Source: M1-B18 sp048264125
GTDB lineage: Bacteria; Bacillota; Clostridia; Peptostreptococcales; Natronincolaceae
DNA: 64,000 nucleotides
NCBI GenBank assembly: GCA_048264125.1
Contig: JBLXDM010000001.1
Location: forward strand, 1-64,000
Direction of reading: 5' to 3'
Shown here: one piece after another, positions 1 through 7,870 of the stretch
Position numbering within the stretch: the stretch's first letter is position 1
Layout of the letters: every line of letters starts with the position of its first letter
Made by a program: the position numbers and the translations under genes
The notes under the pieces: generated by a model
What the model was told of the DNA's origin: nothing
What the model saw: the letters and a program-made list of their open reading frames with translations, nothing else
The model's database searches: none

Positions 1-1
1 G

Positions 2-196
2 GGTGGCAATGCAATCAATCCATTGATCGGTTCAGCAGGAGTTTCAGCAGTTCCAATGGCAGCCAGAGTATCACAGGTGGTAGGACAAAAGGAAAATCCA
101 AGCAACTTCCTGTTGATGCATGCAATGGGACCAAATGTGGCAGGAGTTATTGGCTCTGCTGTAGCGGCGGGGGTTCTGCTGTCGCTGTTTAACTAG
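2..196 (+). CDS. Na+-translocating decarboxylase beta subunit, C-terminal end (partial)
   Basis: Only the last 64 residues are in the window; the reading frame is open from the left edge to a TAG stop. The segment NPLIGSAGVSAVPMAARVSQ, followed by an HAMGPNVAGVIGSAVAAG motif, is the highly conserved C-terminus of the membrane beta subunit of oxaloacetate, methylmalonyl-CoA and glutaconyl-CoA decarboxylases (OadB/MmdB/GcdB). In that family the subunit couples decarboxylation of a biotin-bound carboxyl group to Na+ export across the membrane. Which of the decarboxylases it belongs to cannot be told from this end. The esterase gene follows 54 bases later on the same strand. Confidence 0.9.
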   Translation, partial: GGNAINPLIGSAGVSAVPMAARVSQVVGQKENPSNFLLMHAMGPNVAGVIGSAVAAGVLLSLFN

Positions 197-250
197 AATT
201 ACATTGTGAAAAGTAAAAGTTTTGCAAACTAAGAAAGGAAGGAGAAAATT

Positions 251-1210
251 ATGTTATCTAAGGAGCAAGAAGATCTTATAAATTTTTTGCGAAATACAGG
301 CACCGGTAATACTGTCAGCGAAGAAATGATGAATATGTACCACGTAAGAAAAACTGAAGATATGATGATTCCGACACGTGACGGAAAAACCCATATATAC
401 ATTCATTATCCTGATTCAAATCAAGTCCCGCATCCTCTTTTTATCAACATCCATGGTGGAGGGTTTATCAAAGGGCACAGAGAGCAGGATATTGTATTTT
501 CAAAGAACATTTGCAGTCGTTCAGATTCCGTTGTGATAGATATTGATTATACACCAGCCCCAGAACAAAAATATCCTTATGCTTTGCATCAGTGCTATGA
601 TGTTGTTAAGTGGGCAAGTAAAAACAGTGAATTATTGCAAATTGACCCGACAAAAATAGCATTATGCGGGCATAGCGCCGGCGGAAATCTTGTGGCTGCA
701 ATTACTCTTATGAACAATGTAAGGCATGATTTTAATATAGCGCTTCAAATACTTGATTATCCTGTCCTTGATCTGTATACGCCGCCGCAGTTTAAGCGCA
801 ATGCGTATAAGAATCCGCAGAAAGTTCCGCCCCACATTGCCAGTCTTTATAACAGTGCTTATGTTGACGAAGAATGCAGACTTGACCCGACCGTGTCTTC
901 ACGGGTTGCTCAACTGCATACCAGTGCTTATGTAGATGAGGACTTCAGACTTGATCCTACTGCTTCACCTCTTTTTGCACCAGACAAAATGCTGACCGGA
1001 TTGCCTGAAGCAATAATTATCACTTGTGTAGATGATTACCTTGGAGAAGAAGGGGAAAAATATGCATACAGACTATTGGAGGCTGGTGTGATGATTACGG
1101 CCAGAAGAATGCTCAACAGCAGCCATGCTTTTGTAGTGCGTCGAGAGGATCAATTTGAAGAAGTGGAAAAAATGATTTTAGATGCACTTCACAGAGTGTT
1201 TACAAAATAA
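251..1210 (+). CDS. Alpha/beta hydrolase (hormone-sensitive-lipase-like esterase) with internal duplication
   Basis: A 319-residue alpha/beta hydrolase of the HSL/acetyl-esterase type. The oxyanion-hole motif HGGG is at residues 68-71, the nucleophile elbow GHSAGG places Ser142, the acid is probably Asp261 or Asp262, and His292 (NSSHAF) completes the triad. A good ribosome site (AAGGAAGGAG) precedes the ATG. The substrate is probably a short-chain ester, but the sequence does not show which. Residues 196-217 and 219-240 are a diverged tandem duplication sharing the SAYVDE and RLDPT cores, placed just before the acid-bearing loop, so the protein is about 23 residues longer than expected. The triad is intact, so the enzyme may still work. 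It is downstream of a decarboxylase gene but a functional link is not shown. Confidence 0.85.
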   Translation: MLSKEQEDLINFLRNTGTGNTVSEEMMNMYHVRKTEDMMIPTRDGKTHIYIHYPDSNQVPHPLFINIHGGGFIKGHREQDIVFSKNICSRSDSVVIDIDYTPAPEQKYPYALHQCYDVVKWASKNSELLQIDPTKIALCGHSAGGNLVAAITLMNNVRHDFNIALQILDYPVLDLYTPPQFKRNAYKNPQKVPPHIASLYNSAYVDEECRLDPTVSSRVAQLHTSAYVDEDFRLDPTASPLFAPDKMLTGLPEAIIITCVDDYLGEEGEKYAYRLLEAGVMITARRMLNSSHAFVVRREDQFEEVEKMILDALHRVFTK

Positions 1211-1247
1211 CTAAACTACTAATGAGAGTCTCGATTTTTCCTTCGAA

Positions 1248-1274
1248 TTGTCAAGGGGACGGTTCTGCTGACAA
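1248..1274. repeat. Short palindromic repeat, family 2 (GGGGACGGTTCT core)
   Basis: A partial palindrome with TTGTCA and TGACAA ends around the core GGGGACGGTTCT. The same core recurs at 15505, 17360, 17428 and 17658. It lies just after the esterase gene and before a decayed gene, the usual intergenic position of REP-like elements. Confidence 0.55.
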
Positions 1275-1378
1275 TATAATGAAAGCATTAATAGAAAACA
1301 CAGCATCTACAGTATGTCAAAGCTAGTTATAGAATTACTGAACTAGGGCACAAGGTACTTGCTGAAGATCCAATTTAG

Positions 1379-1645
1379 TTGGAAGCACGGGTACTTATTT
1401 TTACACAATTTAGGGAGATGACGGAACCACTATCAGATTTTCTAAGTGGCATATTTTCCAAAGTAGGATTCGTGCTTCATGGCGGTACACCTGTGGAAAA
1501 ACGAAATGAGATGGTTGAAGCGTTTAATGGCGAGCATTATGTTTCATATATGGTCTTAAGGCGGGTGGTGTTGGGCTTAATCTGACGGCAGCCAATCATG
1601 TCATTCATTTTGACCGATGGTGGAATCCGGCTAAAAGCTATGTAC
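1379..1645 (+). pseudogene. Remnant of SNF2-family helicase, C-terminal motifs only
   Basis: The translation contains ARVLIFTQFREM, LHGGTPVEKRNEMVEAF and, one frame over, KAGGVGLNLTAANHVIHFDR followed by WWNPA. These are the helicase C-terminal motifs (IV to VI) of bacterial SNF2/Swi2 ATPases. A frameshift near 1540-1560 separates the first part from the motif V/VI part, an in-frame TAG at 1376-1378 precedes the first part, and the whole N-terminal ATPase half (about 700 residues or more) is missing. The coding end of the fragment runs directly, in frame, into a SWIM zinc-finger gene remnant. It is certainly not a functional helicase. Confidence 0.8.
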
Positions 1646-2142
1646 GCAACAATACCGTCTTGGATTTGAAGATATCTAAAGGATCGGTAGAGGCTAAAGT
1701 GCAGGGTAGTAGTTCAAAACCCTATGATGTCAAGATTAGGATTGATGCTTTAAACAGTAAGAAATGGGAGCAGGTCATAGTATTATGCAATCATAGAATT
1801 GACTCCCTTGAACAGCTGATTGAAGGGAAATTTCCAAAGGAATTAGAGGTTTTATTTAGAGAGAGAAAGTACGGCATGTTTCCATCACCCATAGAAATCC
1901 ATTTTGACTGCAGCTGTCCTGACTGGGCCAGTATGTGCAAGCATGTGGCAGCAGTATTTTATGGAATAGGTGCTAGATTCGATCTGGATCCCATGCTCTT
2001 TTTCGAGCTCAGGGATTTAGATGGACAAGAACTTGTCAGAAAATCGATGGAGCGAAAACTGGAAAGCATGTTAAAAAATGCAGGTAAGAAGAGCAAGAGG
2101 GAAATTGCAGATGAGGATATATCGGATTTATTTGGGCTGTAG
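1646..2142 (+). pseudogene. Truncated SWIM zinc-finger protein, fused to the SNF2 remnant
   Basis: The translation KSYVRNNTVLDLKISKG onward matches the N-terminal part of bacterial SWIM-domain proteins. The SWIM finger is visible as CSCPDWASMCKH (C-x-C-xn-C-x-H) about 90 residues later. In Bacillus and relatives a SWIM gene (ywqB) and an SNF2 gene (ywqA) are neighbours. Here the frame of the SNF2 motif WWNPA continues without a break into the SWIM protein, which points to a deletion joining two formerly separate genes. From 1660 a 160-residue product could be translated from a TTG, but no ribosome site supports it. I call it a remnant; residual expression of the finger domain cannot be excluded. 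Confidence 0.7.
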
Positions 2143-2244
2143 GAAGTGTGAAGGCACAATTCATCCACAAAGGATAGGAGGCGGCCTAGGTAATTTAGTC
2201 AAACGATGTATTTTGCATATAAAATTGTTATAATCATAATCATG

Positions 2245-2316
2245 AAAAAAAGTATGCCTTTCTTATGGATTGTTGGGTTTAGCGATTTAACAATACCATA
2301 AAGACATACTTTTTTT
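2245..2316. terminator. Bidirectional hairpin terminator
   Basis: A long imperfect stem has arms starting AAAAAAAGTATG and ending CATACTTTTTTT, with a second paired block (TTATGG / CCATAA) inside. It has an A-run before and a T-run after, so it can terminate from both sides. It lies between the SWIM remnant and the convergent thioesterase gene. Confidence 0.8.
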
Positions 2317-2332
2317 GTGTTAAGCTTAGGCA

Positions 2333-2767
2333 CTATTTAAGAATATAACGCTTTAATATATCCTTTGTCTCCTGAGTCAATGGCTTTGAACGCCTCGTTT
2401 GTTCATCTGTCTGGACAATAACGGTCTCAGCTCTTGCAACAGCTTTTCCATTCTGAAAAAGCCCTTGAAAAAATCCAACAGAGCTATTTCCGATATTTAC
2501 AACTGCGGTACCAATTTCAACGGTTCCTGGCCATTGTATTTCTGATACTAAATCAAGCTTCATACTTACAATAACAAAAGACATTCCAGAGCTTATAAGG
2601 GGATTGTCAGGATTATTTAACAATTCGACTCTTCCAGTTTCAAGAAAAGTAGAGAACACCGCATTGTTTACATGGCGTTGTCGGTCTGTATCGCAATATC
2701 TAATTTTGTCATAGGATTTCATTGGATAGTCATTTAGATTAAGGTCTTTTAAATTCAGCTGATTCAT
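2333..2767 (-). CDS. Acyl-CoA thioesterase, hotdog fold (4HBT family)
   Basis: A 144-residue single-domain hotdog protein. The motif RYCDTDRQRHVNNAVF near residues 23-38 corresponds to the D-x-D-x-x-x-H-V-N-N signature of YbgC/4HBT thioesterases, with the catalytic Asp and the conserved HVNN helix. Family members hydrolyse acyl-CoA or acyl-ACP in the cytoplasm; the chain length preference is not visible. The ATG is preceded by a GGGAGGAGG-like site read on the minus strand. The gene stands alone and ends at a shared bidirectional terminator. Confidence 0.85.
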   Translation of the reverse strand: MNQLNLKDLNLNDYPMKSYDKIRYCDTDRQRHVNNAVFSTFLETGRVELLNNPDNPLISSGMSFVIVSMKLDLVSEIQWPGTVEIGTAVVNIGNSSVGFFQGLFQNGKAVARAETVIVQTDEQTRRSKPLTQETKDILKRYILK

Positions 2768-3044
2768 TTGTGCCTCCTCCCTTCTAATAGGTACTTGCTA
2801 ATTGAGATATAAAATATGTGGTTTAAATTCTACCAAATAACCTACAATATTACAATAGCTTTGTAGAAAACGAGTAAGTAAGAGAGCCAACATGGAAGAT
2901 TAATACAAAGATAATACGGTTGATTCTACTTTTTATATCATATAGAATGAAATAAAGAAGAAAAATTCTGAAAATAATCAAGTTCTAGTCTAAAAAATGC
3001 TTCTTTGAAGGTATAGCGAAAGTATAATGGTAGGAGATGATGCA

Positions 3045-4436
3045 ATGGATTTTACTAAAGCGATAACAACTGAAATACTTTTTCAGGCTCTCGAATCTTT
3101 GTATTGTACAATAATTACGGATAATTTTGCACGAATCGTTTTTATCAGTAAAAACTATACAGAACTATTGGGTCTAAAGGAAAGAGATGTTTTGGGTAAG
3201 CACATCAAGGATATTATACCGAATACCAAGATACCCGATGTACTTAAAAGTGGCAAGGAAGATATAGGGGAGATATTTGTATTAGATAATGGGAAAAAAA
3301 TATTGTGCAATCGTATTCCCATAAGAGACGAGAGTAACTTAATCATTGGCGTTATATCTATAGCAACCTTTGATAATATGAATAAAATTGAGGAGCTTAG
3401 TAGTAAAATTGAAATGCTTCAAGCAGAGAACTATAAATTTAAAAAGAAATTAAAAGAACTGAAAAATGAAATGTATTCTATAGATAATGCAATCGGTACC
3501 ACTAAAGCGATGTTAGATATTAAAGAAACTATAAAGAAAATTGCAAAGTCGCCTATAAGAGTTCTGATTACTGGTGAAACCGGAACGGGTAAGGAAGTGT
3601 TTGCGAATTACATACATGGCTTAAGTGATAGAAGTGAAAAGCCTTTTGTAAAAATAAACTGTGCGGCTATACCTAAAGACCTGATAGAGTCAGAGCTTTT
3701 TGGTTATTCCCCGGGGGCATTTTCAGGTGCATCGAAAGAAGGTAAAATTGGTAAATTTGAAATGGCAAATGGAGGCTCTATACTTCTTGATGAAATTGGA
3801 GAGATGCCTTTGTCTTTACAGTCAAAGCTTCTAAGGGTAATACAGGAAAAGGAAATTGTGAGAATCGGTGACAATAAAACGATTAAGCTAGATATTAGAA
3901 TAATATGCAGCACAAATAAAGATATTGAAGAATTGATAAAAGAAGGTCAATTTAGAGAGGATCTCTATTATAGAATCAATGTTGTTGAATTAAGAATGCC
4001 ACCATTAAGGGAGAGATTAGAGGAGCTACGCCAATTAGCTAATTATTTTATAGAAAAAACTAATAAGTCCTATGGTTTGGGAATAAATGAAATTAATGAA
4101 GATATTTTAGATTTATTTAATAAGTATAATTGGCCAGGTAATGTCCGTGAGTTGGAAAATGTCATAGAGCGTGCATGTGTGCTTGTAGGCTCGGGTGAGC
4201 TGGCAGTCAAGGATTTTGGCTTTTTTATGAAAAAATTGAATAATGACACCAACAATTTGATTTGTAGCAATTCAAATAATCCTACCTTAGAGGAAGCTAA
4301 AACAAATACAGAAAAAGAAATTATTATGAAGGCACTAATAGAAGCAAAAGGGAATAAAACCGCTACAGCTAAAATGTTAGGAATAGATAGAAGCTTTCTA
4401 TATACGAAGTTAAAAAAATATAATATTAAATTATAA
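3045..4436 (+). CDS. Sigma-54-dependent transcriptional activator with PAS sensor domain
   Basis: A bacterial enhancer-binding protein of 463 residues from the chosen start. An N-terminal PAS domain (about residues 10-110) is followed by a short coiled coil (about 112-145), an AAA+ domain with Walker A GETGTGKE (177-184), the sigma-54 contact loop GAFSGA (a GAFTGA variant), and the arginine-finger region, then a C-terminal Fis-type helix-turn-helix (GNKTATAKMLGIDRSFLYTK). I chose the ATG at 3045 because AGGAG sits 9 bases upstream; an in-frame ATG at 3027 lacks one. The protein has no receiver domain, so it probably senses a ligand through PAS. A near-consensus sigma-54 promoter 250 bases downstream, in front of the symporter/BKACE operon, is the obvious target. 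Confidence 0.95.
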   Translation: MDFTKAITTEILFQALESLYCTIITDNFARIVFISKNYTELLGLKERDVLGKHIKDIIPNTKIPDVLKSGKEDIGEIFVLDNGKKILCNRIPIRDESNLIIGVISIATFDNMNKIEELSSKIEMLQAENYKFKKKLKELKNEMYSIDNAIGTTKAMLDIKETIKKIAKSPIRVLITGETGTGKEVFANYIHGLSDRSEKPFVKINCAAIPKDLIESELFGYSPGAFSGASKEGKIGKFEMANGGSILLDEIGEMPLSLQSKLLRVIQEKEIVRIGDNKTIKLDIRIICSTNKDIEELIKEGQFREDLYYRINVVELRMPPLRERLEELRQLANYFIEKTNKSYGLGINEINEDILDLFNKYNWPGNVRELENVIERACVLVGSGELAVKDFGFFMKKLNNDTNNLICSNSNNPTLEEAKTNTEKEIIMKALIEAKGNKTATAKMLGIDRSFLYTKLKKYNIKL

Positions 4437-4487
4437 AAGATACATGCATTATGAGTTGCATCAGGTAAAAATGCAGAGAAGATTTAA

Positions 4488-4545
4488 TAAAATATCTCCC
4501 TTCTGATAACTAATTAGAAAATAATTATCAGAAGGGAGATATTTT
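4488..4545. terminator. Perfect 22-bp hairpin terminator
   Basis: Two perfect 22-base arms (TAAAATATCTCCC... and ...GGGAGATATTTTA) enclose a 14-base loop, followed by TTTTTG. It ends the activator transcript and insulates the downstream sigma-54 operon. Confidence 0.9.
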
Positions 4546-4630
4546 ATTTTTGAAAAGGACTACCAAGGTTAATCTATCAATCCTGTGGTAGAAAAACAAC
4601 AGGTTGTTTCGAATTGTAGACGATAAATAA

Positions 4631-4686
4631 CACTTAAAGTGCATAAAACCGTTTGCAGCTTAGTTTTTTCAACGGATAATGCACTT
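4631..4686 (+). promoter_or_regulatory. Candidate activator-binding dyads upstream of the sigma-54 promoter
   Basis: CACTTAAAGTG (4631-4641) is a perfect dyad. Its right half extends to AAGTGCAT (4637-4644), which is repeated in inverted form as ATGCACTT (4679-4686), with an inner pair CCGTT/AACGG. These are candidate sites for the PAS-AAA+ activator encoded just upstream, although the right half-site touches the -24 element. Enhancer sites usually lie farther away, so a role as the main UAS is uncertain. Confidence 0.45.
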
Positions 4687-4701
4687 GGCACAATCATTGC
4701 T
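4685..4701 (+). promoter_or_regulatory. Sigma-54 (-24/-12) promoter
   Basis: TTGGCACAATCATTGCT matches the sigma-54 consensus TGGCAC-N5-TTGCW in every defined position, with GG and GC 10 bases apart. Transcription would start about 12 bases downstream and run through the small peptide, symporter and catabolic genes. The adjacent sigma-54 activator gene supports the call. Confidence 0.9.
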
Positions 4702-4761
4702 AATAATATTGTGAAACCATAAGGTTTTAATGCTTTTTAAATTAGCAAAGGAGGTGTTAGT

Positions 4762-4887
4762 ATGGTTTGGTTATTATGGTTTTCTACTTTAATCATTGGT
4801 GTATGTATTTGCCTAATTATTTGCTCATTAATTGAAAAAACAAAGCTAAAGAGATTAGGTGCAACTGGGAAGCTTCTGAAATATTAA
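4762..4887 (+). CDS. 41-residue membrane peptide, probable symporter accessory subunit
   Basis: A 41-residue reading frame preceded by a strong AAAGGAGGTG site 6 bases from the ATG. It starts MVWLLWFSTLIIGVCICLII, one hydrophobic transmembrane helix, and ends in a short basic tail (EKTKLKRLGATGKLLKY). It is the first gene after the sigma-54 promoter and lies 19 bases before a sodium:solute symporter gene. Small one-helix proteins preceding SSS or NSS transporters are known in Firmicutes and other bacteria as small accessory subunits. I infer the same here from position, size and ribosome site. The function of this particular peptide is not established. Confidence 0.75.
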   Translation: MVWLLWFSTLIIGVCICLIICSLIEKTKLKRLGATGKLLKY

Positions 4888-4906
4888 CTAATAAGGGGGA
4901 AAAAAG

Positions 4907-6469
4907 ATGTCTTTTACTTATGCTGTTGTATTTGTTCTGTATTTTGGATTTCTTATCATAAGCTCATTAAAGAGCCTAAAGCAAGTTGAATCTTTATCTG
5001 ACTTTACCACAGGTGGGCACAGAATGGGACTATTTTTAGGGGTAGGAACCTCCCTAGCCACCTGGTTAAGTGTCGCATCTATAATGGGAGTTCCTGGAAA
5101 TTTATACAATACTGGTTTTGCAACAATTACTGGCTGGATAACAGGATGGTTCCTAGCGACAGCTTTAATGCCAATACTTGCGTATAAAGTTAGACTGCCT
5201 GAAACGCCTACTAGAACCTTCCCAGAGTTTATGAGATTGAGGTATGAGCCATTTCAAAAAAAGAGTCATATCCAATTACTTATCGCAGTACTAATGCTGG
5301 TAGGCTACTTCGTATTTGCCCACTTACAGGTTGTTGGGTTTGGTATTGTTTTCTCAACAATAACTGGCATGCGATATGAAATAGCAATATTCTTCTTCTT
5401 AATTATACTTCTATTTACAAGTATGGGAGGGTTTTGGTCTGTTGCTGCATCAGATACATTAAATGCAGTCTTGATTTTTATTGGTGTAGTTGTAGCCGCT
5501 GTTGTTGTTCTAACCAATGCAGGAGGATGGAGCAATATCATGAAGGTTATATCTACTACGACTGCACCTACATTTGAAGGTGGCGCCCCTAAAGCAGCAG
5601 GGATAATGATATCACCATTTGGAGCCTTTGGCGCATCGGCATTGATCTCAATATTTTTATCAAATTCATTAGGTGCAGCAGTAGCGCCTCACTGGATTAC
5701 TCGATTTATGGCGCCTAAGAATGCTAAAGCAGCTGCTTTACAGATGACAATCACTTTATTATGTCTTACTGCAATATTTGTACCTTTGATCATCATTGGG
5801 TTAGGGTCAAAAGTCTTATTACCAAGCTTACCTGTTGGGAGGACAACGGATTATCTATTCCCGATGATTATTACCCAATATGCACCGCCAATAGTAGGTG
5901 CATTAGCATTAGTAGGTATTTGCGCAGCTGCAGTTTCAACAGCAAATTCTATGCTGCTTAATTGTGGTACTTCAGTCGTTTATGATATTAAAAGGCAATT
6001 GTTCTCTAAGGAAGTCGAAACAGTTGAGGATGACAATAGAACGACAAAACAACTGAGATATGTTATTTTCGGATTAGGGTTTTTAGCGGTTTTAAGTGCT
6101 ATTAAGCCACCTGTTCTGCTAGCAATGGGATTCACTTATATCTATGGTGGCTTCGGAGCAGCATTCTTCTGGCCTGTATGGTTCGGGTTATACTGGAAAA
6201 GAATGAATCGAGCAGGTGCATATGCATCTATTTTCGTAGGATTGAGTGCCTATATCTACGCTACAATAACAGCAACTTCAATCCCTCCATTTCTTGTTGG
6301 CGCAGGATTATCATTAGTAGCATGCCTAATTGCAGTATTTGCAACACAAAAACCACCTGTGGAGGCTTATGAAGCATTCTTTGAAAGTGAAATTAGTGAA
6401 TCTACAATGGCTACTATTAGAAGAATTAGAAAAGAGGCCGATGTGAAAACATCAGAAAATAAGCATTAA
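4907..6469 (+). CDS. Sodium:solute symporter (SSS family)
   Basis: A 520-residue polytopic protein with about 13 hydrophobic helices, of the SSS family that includes PanF, PutP and ActP. Conserved features include the early GGHRMGLFLGVGTSLATWLS segment around TM2 and the STANSMLLN segment in the middle-to-late helices, which resembles the Na+-site helix of SSS proteins. A GGGGG ribosome site precedes the ATG. It should import an organic anion with Na+ across the cytoplasmic membrane. Its position, between a one-helix peptide and a BKACE-type catabolic set under a sigma-54 promoter, makes it the uptake step for the substrate of this operon. The substrate is unknown; a hydroxy or keto carboxylate is my guess from the enzymes. 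Confidence 0.92.
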   Translation: MSFTYAVVFVLYFGFLIISSLKSLKQVESLSDFTTGGHRMGLFLGVGTSLATWLSVASIMGVPGNLYNTGFATITGWITGWFLATALMPILAYKVRLPETPTRTFPEFMRLRYEPFQKKSHIQLLIAVLMLVGYFVFAHLQVVGFGIVFSTITGMRYEIAIFFFLIILLFTSMGGFWSVAASDTLNAVLIFIGVVVAAVVVLTNAGGWSNIMKVISTTTAPTFEGGAPKAAGIMISPFGAFGASALISIFLSNSLGAAVAPHWITRFMAPKNAKAAALQMTITLLCLTAIFVPLIIIGLGSKVLLPSLPVGRTTDYLFPMIITQYAPPIVGALALVGICAAAVSTANSMLLNCGTSVVYDIKRQLFSKEVETVEDDNRTTKQLRYVIFGLGFLAVLSAIKPPVLLAMGFTYIYGGFGAAFFWPVWFGLYWKRMNRAGAYASIFVGLSAYIYATITATSIPPFLVGAGLSLVACLIAVFATQKPPVEAYEAFFESEISESTMATIRRIRKEADVKTSENKH

Positions 6470-6558
6470 TCATTTGCAGGTATACTGAATTAATACCCTG
6501 TAGGATCAAAACTAGTCTTAGCTAATAATTATGGCTTTACTTAGTATTAAGCATTTTA

Positions 6559-6635
6559 AAGAGATATTCTAACAATCGTACTTAGATACATGTGATTTTA
6601 CTTCGCAAGAGCATCAATAAGCTGGAATATCTCTT
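6559..6635 (+). repeat. Inverted repeat in the symporter-dehydrogenase gap
   Basis: AAGAGATATTC and its exact complement GAATATCTCTT are separated by 55 bases within the 227-base gap after the symporter gene. No T-run follows. It may be a processing or partial-termination structure that sets different levels for transporter and enzymes. Confidence 0.35.
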
Positions 6636-6696
6636 AAAAATAAAGTAATTAGTATAAGTTTTAACAATATCTAAATGTTTATGAGGAGGATTCGTT

Positions 6697-7734
6697 ATGA
6701 GAATAGCAATATTGGGAGCAGGATCGTTGGGGACAATAATTGGGGCTTTAATTACAATGAAATCCCAGAACCAGCATGTCGTTGAATTGATTGACACAAA
6801 CAAAGAGCATGTAGAGGCTCTGAATAGTAATGGGGCTAAAATAATTGGCTCCTTAGAGCTAAATGTACCGGTTAAGGCCGTAACTCCTGACAATATGGAG
6901 GGGTATTATGATTTAGTATTATTGTTAACTAAGCAGACCTTTAATCAAGGTGCCTTAACCAATCTACTTAAAAATCTTCACAAAGACAGTACCGTATGTA
7001 CTTTGCAAAATGGGATTCCAGAAGAATCAGTCGCTTTATTAGTAGGAAAAGAAAGAACAATAGGTGGCGCTGTTGGATTTGGTGCTACATGGGTATCACC
7101 TGGCGTTTCCATGTTGACATCCTCCTATGAAGTATTACAGAAATTTGCTTTTGATATTGGAGAAATTGATGGAACTATAACACCTCGTATTAAAGAAATA
7201 AAAGAGATATTAGATAATGTAGGCAATACAGAAATAATGCCAAATCTAATGGATGTCAGATGGACTAAGCTGCTAATGAATGCCACCTTTAGTGGAATGT
7301 CAACTGCATTGGGATGTTCATTTGGTGACGTCTTAGATAATGAAATTGCAATGAATGCCTTAGCCTATGTAGCCGACGAAACAATAAAAGCCGCTCGGGC
7401 CAATGGACATAAAATGGTGCACATGCAAGGAAATGATATGGGGTTCTTAGAGATAAGGGAAAATGAAACCCCAGCAGACAAATTAGACTTTTATAACGAG
7501 GTGTGGACTAAACATAGAGGATTAAAAGCGAGTATGCTTCAAGATTTAGAAAAAGTCATTCCTTGTGAGGTAGATTATATTAATGGCTTTGTATCACGTA
7601 AAGGAAAAGATGGAGGCGTTGCAACACCATATAACGATTTGATAGTCAGTCTAATTAAGGCAGCAGAAAATAATAAAACTATACCTGATTTTAAATCAAA
7701 TATTATAAAATTTTTACAGCTGTCTGCAAACTAG
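6697..7734 (+). CDS. PanE/ApbA-family 2-dehydropantoate reductase-like dehydrogenase
   Basis: A 345-residue NAD(P)-dependent oxidoreductase. The N-terminal Rossmann motif is ILGAGSLGTIIGA (residues 5-17). The C-terminal domain has the WTKLLMNA helix with the lysine conserved in ketopantoate reductases and SMLQDLEKVIPCEVDYINGF with the catalytic-region Glu/Asp and Asn. It is some 40 residues longer than housekeeping PanE, and it sits in a sigma-54-controlled catabolic operon, so pantothenate synthesis is unlikely to be its job. I infer that it oxidises the imported hydroxy acid to the keto acid used by the next enzyme, or reduces a related intermediate. GGAGGA lies 8 bases before the ATG. Confidence 0.85.
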   Translation: MRIAILGAGSLGTIIGALITMKSQNQHVVELIDTNKEHVEALNSNGAKIIGSLELNVPVKAVTPDNMEGYYDLVLLLTKQTFNQGALTNLLKNLHKDSTVCTLQNGIPEESVALLVGKERTIGGAVGFGATWVSPGVSMLTSSYEVLQKFAFDIGEIDGTITPRIKEIKEILDNVGNTEIMPNLMDVRWTKLLMNATFSGMSTALGCSFGDVLDNEIAMNALAYVADETIKAARANGHKMVHMQGNDMGFLEIRENETPADKLDFYNEVWTKHRGLKASMLQDLEKVIPCEVDYINGFVSRKGKDGGVATPYNDLIVSLIKAAENNKTIPDFKSNIIKFLQLSAN

Positions 7735-7870
7735 AATGCATTGAGAATTTCCTGTTAAAGGGCTACAGAACAGAACTATCAACCAATCTAAAAAGATGAT
7801 ATAGGATAGAGCATGTGACTGAATAGAATGATAGATGATCATGAAGAAAATAAAAAGGAGGAAATATAAA

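Noticed and set aside
6697..7734. Housekeeping panE for pantothenate synthesis
   Set aside because: It is longer than usual PanE and is buried in an inducible catabolic operon without panB, panC or panD.
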